Shown piece after piece: positions 1 to 5,122 of a DNA stretch of 5,122 nucleotides; positions within the stretch are counted from its first letter, which is position 1, and each line of letters opens with the position of its first letter. Source of the DNA: Ignavibacteria bacterium. Lineage in GTDB: Bacteria > Bacteroidota > Ignavibacteria > Ignavibacteriales > Melioribacteraceae. The stretch lies in the NCBI GenBank assembly GCA_003233295.1, contig QILJ01000368.1:1-5122 (forward strand), written 5' to 3'. The notes below the pieces were generated by a model that saw nothing but the letters and a program-made list of their open reading frames with translations, ran no database searches and was not told the origin of the DNA. The translations under genes and the position numbers were made by a program.

Positions 1-209
1 CAAAGTATCAAGTTGCACCAAAATTTTTAGTAAGAGCAATTGGACTGTTCCAGCCTATTATGAAAGAAATGGTAGAAATGATGTATCAGTACGACCGTGA
101 TTATGTATTCAATAGCAGTAAGTTTGAAAATAGGTTTGGAGTCATTCCTACTCCATATAAAGAGGGTATTAAGCATATTGTTGACGTTGAATTCAAAAAC
201 CTAAAATAA
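1..209 (+). CDS. NAD(P)-dependent epimerase/dehydratase-like protein, C-terminal fragment
   Basis: The open frame enters from the left edge (first full codon at 3) and ends at TAA 207-209, giving the last 68 residues of a protein whose start lies outside the window. The fragment contains a segment reading GLFQPIMKEMVEMMYQY, then YVFNSSKFENRFG and IPTPYKEGI. This order matches the C-terminus of extended-SDR nucleoside-sugar epimerase/dehydratases, where an 'F.P...E..EM.Y' helix is followed by a 'D/NSSKFE..FG..PTP..EG/A' segment that closes the substrate side. The Rossmann NAD(P) domain and the catalytic YxxxK are upstream and cannot be checked. It would be a cytosolic oxidoreductase or epimerase acting on a sugar nucleotide or similar substrate. 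That it is coding is secure; the family call is recognition of a short tail. Confidence 0.72.
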   Translation, partial: KYQVAPKFLVRAIGLFQPIMKEMVEMMYQYDRDYVFNSSKFENRFGVIPTPYKEGIKHIVDVEFKNLK

Positions 210-231
210 ATTTCATAAGAACGGAACTCTT

Positions 232-256
232 AATATTTATTATTAAAATATTTTTT
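232..256 (+). terminator. possible weak intrinsic terminator after the epimerase fragment
   Basis: AATATTT (232-238) and AAATATT (246-252) form a perfect 7-bp stem with a 7-base loop, followed directly by TTTT at 253-256. It lies 22 bases after the stop of the upstream gene and before the lipoprotein gene, where a terminator would be expected. The stem is entirely A-T, so it would be unstable, and similar pairings arise by chance in such AT-rich DNA. Confidence 0.25.
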
Positions 257-292
257 AAGTTTACAAACAATTAATAACTAATCAGGATAAAA

Positions 293-1021
293 ATGAAAAA
301 TCTAATAATTCTTGTTCTCACTTTTGTTGTTTTATCTGTCAGCAGTTGTACAAATGCTCAAGAAACAAAAGATAACATTCCGGAAGGTGTAACTAAAATT
401 AAAGTAATAGAGCATCAGAATGGTGCTGGGTATACTTTTATAAAGGGTACTATAAACGATGGATCTGAAGTGTGGATAGCCGTTAAAGAGATGCCTGTGG
501 AAAAAGGGGAAACCTACTACTTCAAAGATGCAGCGGAGATGAAGAACTTCAAAAGTAAATCATTGAACAAAACTTTTGACAGCATTTTGTTTGTTGGTAA
601 ATTAGCTAAAAACGCCGATGGTTCTGATGCAGCAAACAGCTCTATGCCGGGAATGATGATACCCGGACACTCAAAACCAGAAGTTACCACTGAAAGCAAA
701 ATAAGTGTAACACCATTAAAGGGTGGAAAAACTATCGAGATGATCGCAAAAGGAAAAGAGGAACTTAACGGCAAAGTTGTAAAATTTAGAGGCGTGGTTA
801 CAAAATTCAATAAGGAAATAATGGGGCGAAATTGGCTTCATATTCAAGACGGAACAAGTTTTGGTAAAACTATGGACATTACCGTTACATCAGATCAAAC
901 TGCGAAAGTCGGAGATGAAATTGTAGTTGAAGGAACTCTGACTTTAAACAAAGATTTCGGTGCTGGATATGTTTATGATATTATAGTAGAAAATGCCAAA
1001 TTGATAAACGAAAAAAAGTAG
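293..1021 (+). CDS. lipoprotein with two OB-fold-like (NrfJ-related) modules
   Basis: This 242-residue exported protein begins at ATG 293, with AGGA at 284-287 five bases upstream. Residues 1-18 form a signal peptide (K2, hydrophobic core LIILVLTFVVL), and VSSC ending at C19 is a lipobox, so it is probably a lipid-anchored envelope protein. Module 1 (about 36-105) has GAGYTFIK, an EVWIAVKE strand, and then MKNFKSKSLNKTFDSILFVG. Module 2 (about 141-237) has KVVKFRGVVTKFN, GRNWLHIQDG, then VGDEIVVEGTLTLNKDFGAGY. These patterns match the small beta-barrel (OB-fold-like) proteins often annotated as NrfJ-related or as 'DNA-binding protein', usually found in the envelope of respiring bacteria. The linker (about 108-135) is rich in Met, Gly and Pro with one His (MPGMMIPGH). 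The biochemical role is unknown; binding of nucleic acid in the envelope seems unlikely. Neighbours give no clear functional link. Confidence 0.82.
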   Translation: MKNLIILVLTFVVLSVSSCTNAQETKDNIPEGVTKIKVIEHQNGAGYTFIKGTINDGSEVWIAVKEMPVEKGETYYFKDAAEMKNFKSKSLNKTFDSILFVGKLAKNADGSDAANSSMPGMMIPGHSKPEVTTESKISVTPLKGGKTIEMIAKGKEELNGKVVKFRGVVTKFNKEIMGRNWLHIQDGTSFGKTMDITVTSDQTAKVGDEIVVEGTLTLNKDFGAGYVYDIIVENAKLINEKK

Positions 1022-1122
1022 TGGAACATAAAGATTAATAAAAATCCGGATTTAGCTTACTCTTTGTATACTTTTGCTGCAGTTGTTTTTTCTATGTGCT
1101 GCCGTGGGAGGTTCATATTGCA

Positions 1123-1201
1123 AATCAATTCATCACCAGGATGAAATAAATCTCAATAATTTCATTCAATATTTGTTCAACTATTTGCTGGTGAACTGAT
1201 T
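1123..1201. other. nested inverted repeats, structure A
   Basis: TCACCAG (1133-1139) pairs perfectly with CTGGTGA (1188-1194). An outer AATCA (1123-1127) pairs with TGATT (1197-1201) across an internal loop. Inside, ATGAAAT (1141-1147) pairs with ATTTCAT (1159-1165) around an 11-base loop, leaving 1166-1187 unpaired on the 3' side. The 7-bp stem containing C-G pairs is the strongest part; the AT-rich pairings could be chance. Confidence 0.35.
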
Positions 1202-1211
1202 CTATAAAAAA

Positions 1212-1297
1212 ATTTGTAAAGTTAACTCAGTTGCTGCTTTAATACTGTTCTAACTGTATAACTGCAATATATAGTTAGTTGAGTTCCATTTGTAAAG
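1212..1297. repeat. 10-bp direct repeats flanking a hairpin-bearing 66-bp segment, structure B
   Basis: ATTTGTAAAG occurs at 1212-1221 and again at 1288-1297. The 66 bases between them carry AACTCA (1224-1229) near one edge and its complement TGAGTT (1280-1285) near the other. Inside lies an 11-bp hairpin with arms 1250-1260 (CTAACTGTATA) and 1268-1278 (TATATAGTTAG), one G-T pair and a 7-base loop. Direct repeats outside near-terminal inverted repeats resemble a tiny inserted element with a target duplication. The segment encodes nothing, so any such element would be non-autonomous. Confidence 0.35.
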
Positions 1298-1325
1298 AAA
1301 GTTTAAGCAACAAAAGACTTCATCT

Positions 1326-1394
1326 ATTGCATCTCCGAGGGAGTCCTTCGGACAAATCTCGGTAACCCAGCCGTACTTGAAGTTTGGATGCAAT
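1326..1394. other. nested GC-richer inverted-repeat element, structure C
   Basis: ATTGCATC (1326-1333) and GATGCAAT (1387-1394) are perfect 8-bp complements. They enclose a second stem, CCGAG (1335-1339) with CTCGG (1358-1362), which itself encloses GTCC (1343-1346) with GGAC (1350-1353) around a 3-base loop. Bases 1363-1386 are unpaired. Three stems nested in register, in a patch visibly richer in G and C than its surroundings, make this the best structured-element candidate in the window. It could be a small RNA domain, a palindromic interspersed repeat, or a coding remnant; no known RNA family is recognised. Confidence 0.5.
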
Positions 1395-1556
1395 TAAGCT
1401 TTAAAAATTCTTAACTAATATTTGTCGATTATTCATTTAATAAATAGTGAAAAATGTGGCTAAAAAAGTCGTGAAGATAAGTACACTACTACGAATAGTG
1501 ATAATTCTAATTGAATCTTGCTTGGGGTAGTCTTGTTCATCGGCAACTTATTGTGT

Positions 1557-1562
1557 AGAGGA
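1557..1562 (+). promoter_or_regulatory. ribosome binding site deciding the metallo-hydrolase start
   Basis: AGAGGA ends 7 bases before ATG 1570 but only 1 base before the in-frame GTG at 1564. Normal Shine-Dalgarno spacing therefore favours ATG 1570 and removes two residues from the longest possible reading. Confidence 0.65.
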
Positions 1563-1569
1563 TGTGAAA

Positions 1570-2592
1570 ATGGATAAAACCGAAAAATCGAAGCAATTTA
1601 ACAATGATAAATTTAATAATTACAAACCAAGTCCGGGTTGGAGCTTTTTTAAAATGCTTCCCATTATTCGGGATCTTCTCTTTACTAACAATGATAGGAA
1701 ACCGGATGTTGACTTACCTACTCAAAAAATTGATTTTAGTCAGATAACAGATGCTGAGTACAACGAATTGAAAGTAACATGGGTTGGACATTCCTCGCAA
1801 ATAATAAACATTGATGGTATAATCGTTTTAACTGATCCAATATTTGAGAACAAAACTACTTTTATGGGTCCATCCAGATACAATGACGATGTACCATTAA
1901 ACATTGATGAATTGCCGGAAATAGATTTAGTTCTCATTTCACACAACCACTACGACCATCTCAATTCTTATACAATTAAAAAAGTTCATCCAAAAGTTAA
2001 GCAGTTTATAGCTCCTCTCTTAGTAGGAAGAGAATTAGAAAAGATAGGTGTGCCAAGAGAAAAAATTATCGAATTAGATTGGTGGGAAGAAGTAGTGCTT
2101 TTTGATACCTTTATGATTGCGTTTACACCAACTCAACATTTTTCCGGGCGTGGTTTATTTGATAGAGATAAAACACTTTGGGGATCTTATGTTGTTCAAG
2201 GACCGCATCATAAGATATACTATGGTGGGGATTCCGGTTATTTTAAAGGGTTTAAAGAAATCGGAGACAAATACGGACCTTTTGATTACACATTTCTTGA
2301 ATGTGGGGCATATAATGAAAAGTGGCGTTTTGTTCATATGATGCCGGAAGAAACTGTGCAAGCTAATTTAGATTTAAAGGGAAAAGTTCTTCAACCAATT
2401 CATTGGGGAACATTTAATTTAGCGCTGCATTCTTGGTACGACCCAATGGTTAGAGTTGTAAAAGCTGCTGATAATTTAGGTGTTCAACTTTCAACGCCAA
2501 TAGTTGGAGAGACTATTACAATTGATGATGGTTTGGTTACAGAAAGATGGTGGGAAACTGTGTTGAATAAAAATGAATTATTGCATAAATAA
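1570..2592 (+). CDS. NAPE-PLD-like metallo-beta-lactamase-fold hydrolase
   Basis: This is a 340-residue protein from ATG 1570, chosen over GTG 1564 by ribosome-binding-site spacing. It has no signal peptide, so it is probably cytosolic. Numbered from ATG 1570, the metal site is readable: H125-x-H127-x-D129-H130 (SHNHYDHL), H190 (TQHFSGRG), D221 (GGDSGY) and H278 (IHWGTF). H256 in HMMPEE is also a family feature. The block GRGLFDRDKTLWGSYVV and the ending HWGTFNLALHSWYDP are close to the N-acyl-phosphatidylethanolamine phospholipase D group within the metallo-beta-lactamase superfamily, whose members carry a two-zinc site. Characterised NAPE-PLD cleaves the distal phosphodiester of N-acyl-PE, but bacterial relatives are mostly untested. 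All expected metal ligands are present, so it should be active. It stands alone, after a long non-coding region and before a repeat that may terminate it. The family is secure; the substrate is not. Confidence 0.9.
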   Translation: MDKTEKSKQFNNDKFNNYKPSPGWSFFKMLPIIRDLLFTNNDRKPDVDLPTQKIDFSQITDAEYNELKVTWVGHSSQIINIDGIIVLTDPIFENKTTFMGPSRYNDDVPLNIDELPEIDLVLISHNHYDHLNSYTIKKVHPKVKQFIAPLLVGRELEKIGVPREKIIELDWWEEVVLFDTFMIAFTPTQHFSGRGLFDRDKTLWGSYVVQGPHHKIYYGGDSGYFKGFKEIGDKYGPFDYTFLECGAYNEKWRFVHMMPEETVQANLDLKGKVLQPIHWGTFNLALHSWYDPMVRVVKAADNLGVQLSTPIVGETITIDDGLVTERWWETVLNKNELLHK

Positions 2593-2601
2593 TAAGTATA
2601 T

Positions 2602-2657
2602 TGTTATTCTGAGGGGCGCAGCGACGTGAGCCTGCCCGCGGTAGGCATGAATCTCAG
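2602..2657. repeat. nested interspersed palindromic repeat
   Basis: The element starts with ATTCTGAG (2606-2613), continues through the G/C-rich GGGGCGCAGCGACG core (2613-2626), and closes with AATCTCAG (2650-2657). It resembles the 'ATTCTGAG...GAAGAATCTC' intergenic repeats that I recall from FCB-group genomes. A second palindrome sits inside it: GCCTGCC (2630-2636) with GGTAGGC (2640-2646), 7 pairs with one G-T and a CGC loop. The inner palindrome lies where the simpler form of the repeat would run straight on, so it looks like a repeat within a repeat. Base composition differs sharply from the AT-rich flanks. Confidence 0.65.
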
Positions 2658-2662
2658 TTTTT
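2609..2662 (+). terminator. possible terminator formed by the interspersed repeat
   Basis: CTGAG (2609-2613) pairs with CTCAG (2653-2657), enclosing the strong 2630-2646 hairpin, and TTTTT follows at once (2658-2662). It begins 16 bases after the metallo-hydrolase stop codon. The outer stem is short and the enclosed loop is large, so termination efficiency is uncertain, but the position and T run fit termination between the metallo-hydrolase gene and the SDR operon. Confidence 0.4.
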
Positions 2663-2742
2663 ATAAATGCAAGATTTGTTTCCCGTTAAAAAAATATGGA
2701 TCGAAATAACAAGTAAAAAAGTATAAATAAAGGAAAGATAAA

Positions 2743-3642
2743 ATGAATAAAAAAAACAATTGGACAGCTGAAAACATTCCCAATCAAAAAGGGAAGATAG
2801 TAATTGTAACCGGCTCAAGCAGTGGTATTGGTTACGAAGCAGCAAAAGAACTAGCTAATAAAAATGCTAAAGTGATTATCGCTATCAGAAATTTGGAAAA
2901 AGGCGGGAACGCTGAAGCTAAAATAAAAGTTCAAAATCCAAATGCTGATGTTGAAGTAATGAAAATAGATCTAGCAGATCTCGAATCAGTAAAAAGTTTT
3001 GTGAGTACTTTTAAACAGAAATATTCTCAACTTGATCTGCTGATAAACAATGCCGGCGTAATGATCCCGCCATACTCAAAAACAAAAGATGGATTTGAAT
3101 TACAGTTCGGCACCAATCATTTAGGACATTTTGCACTTACGCTTCAGCTCTTGGATTTATTAAGAACTACAAAAAACTCAAGGATAGTAAATATAGCCAG
3201 CAATGCACACAAATACGGAAAGCTTAATTTTGACGATCTTAATTGGGAAAAGCGAAAATATAGAGCGATGCGCGCTTATGGTGACAGTAAAATAGCAAAT
3301 CTCTATTTTACAAAAGAGCTTGCAATGAAATTAAAGGATGAAAATATTATTGTTGCAGCTGCTCATCCCGGCTGGACAGCTACTGATTTGCAGCGGCATT
3401 CAAGTCTGTTTGAATTTATGAATGAGATATTTGCAATGAAAACTAAACAGGGCGCTTTACCGACACTGCGAGCAGCAATAGATGAAAACACGCAAAACGG
3501 CGATTACTACGGTCCCAATGGTTGGCAGGGCTGGAGAGGATATCCTGTAAAAGTTGATACTAATAAATTAGCGAAAGATAAGAGCATTGCTGAAAGATTA
3601 TGGAAGGTTTCAGAAGATTTGACAGGAATCAGATTCAATTAA
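2743..3642 (+). CDS. classical SDR oxidoreductase, retinol-dehydrogenase-like
   Basis: This is a 299-residue cytosolic oxidoreductase starting at ATG 2743, with AGGA (2731-2734) eight bases upstream. The Rossmann motif TGSSSGIG is at 23-30, R49 follows the second strand (IAIRN, which favours NADPH by analogy), D76 lies in KIDLADL, and NNAG is at 102-105. The full catalytic set is visible: N125 (TNHLGHF), S153 (NIASNAH), Y179 and K183 (AYGDSKIAN). HPGWTATDL follows at 208-216. The N-terminal WTAENIPNQKGK lead-in and the C-terminal YYGPNGWQGWRG block fit the SDR branch containing retinol dehydrogenases, WWOX and protochlorophyllide reductase relatives, which reduce lipophilic carbonyls; length is normal. 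It is the first gene of a probable operon with the EEP lipoprotein, whose coding sequence starts at the base after this stop codon. The natural substrate cannot be predicted. Confidence 0.9.
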   Translation: MNKKNNWTAENIPNQKGKIVIVTGSSSGIGYEAAKELANKNAKVIIAIRNLEKGGNAEAKIKVQNPNADVEVMKIDLADLESVKSFVSTFKQKYSQLDLLINNAGVMIPPYSKTKDGFELQFGTNHLGHFALTLQLLDLLRTTKNSRIVNIASNAHKYGKLNFDDLNWEKRKYRAMRAYGDSKIANLYFTKELAMKLKDENIIVAAAHPGWTATDLQRHSSLFEFMNEIFAMKTKQGALPTLRAAIDENTQNGDYYGPNGWQGWRGYPVKVDTNKLAKDKSIAERLWKVSEDLTGIRFN

Positions 3643-4668
3643 TTGATAAAACAATTGACGAAATATAAACTCCTGAAAAATTGTATAAAATTAATATCCT
3701 TTTTTATCATAACTATTTCTCTTTTCAATTCATGCTCAGCACCGCCAATTATTGATGTAAAGATCAATGATCCAAATACTTCAGGCAATGCAGGAAACGA
3801 GATCGGTTTAATTACTTACAATATTAAGGCGGTATATGGAAAAAGCGAAGTTGAGTTGAATTCGCTTGTGCAATACTTGAATAATCAATTATTCGACTTT
3901 GTACTTCTGCAGGAAGTTTTTGATGAAGATGCGAGGGAATATTTAATAGAAAATCTTGACTCTTCTTTTTACAGATCAATGATTCCAAGAATTGATTATA
4001 ATTCATTCCCCGCGAATCTTTGTCAAGATGCGGGGTTATTTTCAAAATCTAAATTTCCGGTTGTTGATCTATCCAATATTGATTTTAGCGAGAACACTGA
4101 AATCAGCAATGGAGCGATACATCAACTACTGCTAAAGGAGTTCTCAATCTCACTTGATTTTCTGTCGAACAAATCAGTAATGGGTGTGCTTTATCAAGTC
4201 AATGATTCAACAAAACTGTTTTTGTTCAGCACTCATATCCAAGCGCTAAGTTCAAAACGGCATAAGATCAATCAACTACGGCAAATTCAAGCCTTTATTC
4301 AAAATGCGGTTGTAAAAGTATTGAGAAATAAAATTGTCAAGTTGCCAGAAAATCTTATAGTTCTTTTAACCGGTGACTTGAATTATGATGCTTATTCTAA
4401 AAGTGATTTTAAAACTTTGAGGGAAAACTTAGGCAATCCGAGAGACCTGTATAAAGAAATTAACGATGATCTTAAAAAGTATTCCCTAATTATTAAATAT
4501 CTTAATTTATATAAAAGAGTCGATTATATTTTTGCTTACGATAATATCGGACCAATTAAATTGCAAAAAATTGGAGTTAAATCAATAAATGTAACCGATA
4601 TAACAGATCAGAATAAAAAAAGTATCTCAGACCATCGTGCATTAAAAGCTACACTGTTACTTAACTAG
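3643..4668 (+). CDS. neutral-sphingomyelinase-like EEP-family lipoprotein
   Basis: This protein of up to 341 residues belongs to the endonuclease/exonuclease/phosphatase (EEP) fold. A positively charged N-terminus (K3, K7, K9, K12), a hydrophobic core (about 16-28) and FNSC ending at C31 indicate a lipoprotein signal with a loose lipobox, so the enzyme acts in the envelope. Catalytic motifs come in order: N60 (ITYNIK), E91 (LLQEVFD), H198 (STHIQA), D245 and N247 (GDLNYD), D294 (VDYIF), and D330-H331 (SDHRA). EVFDEDA, GLFSKSKFPV and THIQA followed by LRQIQAF resemble bacterial and eukaryotic neutral sphingomyelinases more than DNA-repair EEP nucleases. The likely reaction is Mg-dependent hydrolysis of a phosphodiester, perhaps in a (phospho)sphingolipid. 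The gene shares its frame with the SDR and begins right after the SDR stop. No ATG exists before codon 113, so the start must be non-AUG; TTG 3643 is the first option and TTG 3655 also keeps the signal peptide. Translation probably depends on reinitiation. Confidence 0.85.
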   Translation: MIKQLTKYKLLKNCIKLISFFIITISLFNSCSAPPIIDVKINDPNTSGNAGNEIGLITYNIKAVYGKSEVELNSLVQYLNNQLFDFVLLQEVFDEDAREYLIENLDSSFYRSMIPRIDYNSFPANLCQDAGLFSKSKFPVVDLSNIDFSENTEISNGAIHQLLLKEFSISLDFLSNKSVMGVLYQVNDSTKLFLFSTHIQALSSKRHKINQLRQIQAFIQNAVVKVLRNKIVKLPENLIVLLTGDLNYDAYSKSDFKTLRENLGNPRDLYKEINDDLKKYSLIIKYLNLYKRVDYIFAYDNIGPIKLQKIGVKSINVTDITDQNKKSISDHRALKATLLLN

Positions 4669-4710
4669 AATTTTCTTAAATTTAATTATTAATTTTTGAA
4701 AGAAGCTATC

Positions 4711-5122
4711 ATGCGGGGAAATCCTACAATAATATTCCTAATTTTTACTCTTATAATCTTTGCTATAGATTACTACACGTTCAAAGGTTTGAAAAAGATT
4801 GAGATCAGCTGGAGCTTAAATGTAAAAAGAGTTTTGAATATTATCTTTTGGAGTATACCTCTGATAATAATTAGCGCACTTCTATTTTTATATTTTTTCA
4901 GGGAGAAAGTGGACCCCGCTTATGCATTGGTTTATTTCCATTACTTTAGTGGATTCTTTCTGCTGATCTATATTCCGAAGCTTGTTTTTATTGTATTTAA
5001 CTTTATCGATGATATCTGGCACTTAGGAAAAGTTACCACTTCAAAAATTAAGAGGGGAAAATCATCCGGATCAAATGGCGAGAAGATCACCCGCAATCAA
5101 TTTATTACACGAGCCGGAATTA
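4711..5122 (+). CDS. membrane protein, probable metallophosphoesterase N-terminus (partial)
   Basis: The gene starts at ATG 4711 with a weak AGAAG (4701-4705) upstream and runs off the right edge after 137 full codons. Hydrophobic segments lie at about residues 6-23, 42-63 and 72-99, the last long enough for two passes, so three or four membrane helices are likely. A polar stretch follows (KIKRGKSSGSNGEK, 112-125) and then ITRNQFITRAGI. This plan, a short helical membrane domain followed by an 'SR/TR-x-x-F-x-x-x-AG' segment, is typical of membrane-anchored calcineurin-like metallophosphoesterases in Bacteroidota and relatives. Their catalytic domain (GDxHxG, GNHD) would lie beyond the window, so the enzyme call rests on N-terminal resemblance only. 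It is 42 bases after the EEP gene on the same strand, consistent with a shared operon. Confidence 0.6.
   Translation, partial: MRGNPTIIFLIFTLIIFAIDYYTFKGLKKIEISWSLNVKRVLNIIFWSIPLIIISALLFLYFFREKVDPAYALVYFHYFSGFFLLIYIPKLVFIVFNFIDDIWHLGKVTTSKIKRGKSSGSNGEKITRNQFITRAGI

Larger units (their letters stand above)
1022..1563. other. gene-free region of 540 bases with several foldable segments
   Basis: I see no convincing coding region on either strand: frames are broken by frequent stops and no protein family is clear. No tRNA or known riboswitch core is recognisable. The stretch holds a perfect 12-bp palindrome (AAATCCGGATTT, 1042-1053), three consecutive inverted-repeat structures (1123-1201, 1212-1297, 1326-1394, each listed separately), and a small CACTA/TAGTG hairpin (1484-1488 with 1496-1500). 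The last part would be the leader of the metallo-hydrolase gene at 1570. It may be a non-coding RNA locus, a group of decayed small elements, or a degraded gene; the sequence alone does not decide. Confidence 0.6.

Noticed and set aside
517..810. Minus-strand open frame of 97 codons inside the lipoprotein gene
   Set aside because: It is fully covered by the well-supported + strand gene, has no family-like motifs, and looks like a shadow of that gene.
1069..1076. TACTTTTG, a match to the Bacteroidota -7 promoter element TAnnTTTG
   Set aside because: No TTG-type -33 element lies at the right distance and no gene starts soon after, so it is likely chance in AT-rich DNA.
1326..1394. Integron attC site or tRNA-like element
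   Set aside because: No attC core (GTTRRRY/RYYYAAC) pair flanks the structure, and no cloverleaf, anticodon arm or T-loop pattern can be formed.
2117..2341. Alternative-frame open readings on both strands inside the metallo-hydrolase gene
   Set aside because: They overlap the metal-site and substrate-site motifs of a clear enzyme gene and have no motif of their own.
2654..2845. Minus-strand frame of 63 codons across the SDR start
   Set aside because: It overlaps the SDR ribosome binding site and Rossmann motif, and its translation is low-complexity.
3824..4045. Minus-strand frame of 73 codons inside the EEP gene
   Set aside because: It lies opposite the N60 and E91 catalytic motifs of the EEP enzyme and shows no protein-like pattern.
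2743..4668. A single SDR-EEP fusion broken by one stop codon
   Set aside because: The EEP part begins with a charged, hydrophobic lipoprotein signal that only makes sense at a protein N-terminus, and the SDR part ends at its normal family length.

Overview
This is AT-rich bacterial DNA in which every recognisable gene lies on the + strand. Lipoprotein signals with loose lipoboxes, A-rich leaders with AGGA-type ribosome binding sites, and an interspersed ATTCTGAG...AATCTCAG repeat suggest the FCB group (Bacteroidota, Ignavibacteriota or a relative). This placement is an inference from style, with no marker gene to prove it.

Layout. The window opens in the last 68 codons of an NAD(P)-dependent epimerase/dehydratase-like protein (1-209). 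A 242-residue lipoprotein follows (293-1021) with two OB-fold-like modules of the NrfJ-related type. Next comes a 540-base stretch without a gene (1022-1563), which holds three successive foldable segments. A cytosolic metallo-beta-lactamase-fold hydrolase of the NAPE-PLD-like family occupies 1570-2592. A nested palindromic repeat ending in a T run (2602-2662) follows it and may act as its terminator.

The right half looks like one operon: a classical SDR oxidoreductase (2743-3642), an exported neutral-sphingomyelinase-like EEP lipoprotein starting directly after the SDR stop codon (3643-4668), and, 42 bases later, the membrane-anchored N-terminus of what is probably a calcineurin-like metallophosphoesterase (4711 to the window end).

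How the genes may work together. Two hydrolases belong to families whose characterised members cleave phospholipid or sphingolipid phosphodiesters (NAPE-PLD type and neutral sphingomyelinase type). They sit beside an SDR of the kind that reduces lipophilic carbonyls and a membrane phosphoesterase. A role in membrane-lipid turnover is a reasonable hypothesis, but no substrate can be read from the sequence. No CRISPR array, tRNA, rRNA, transposase or recognisable defence system is present. The most unexplained parts are the structured intergenic region and the forced non-AUG start of the EEP gene.
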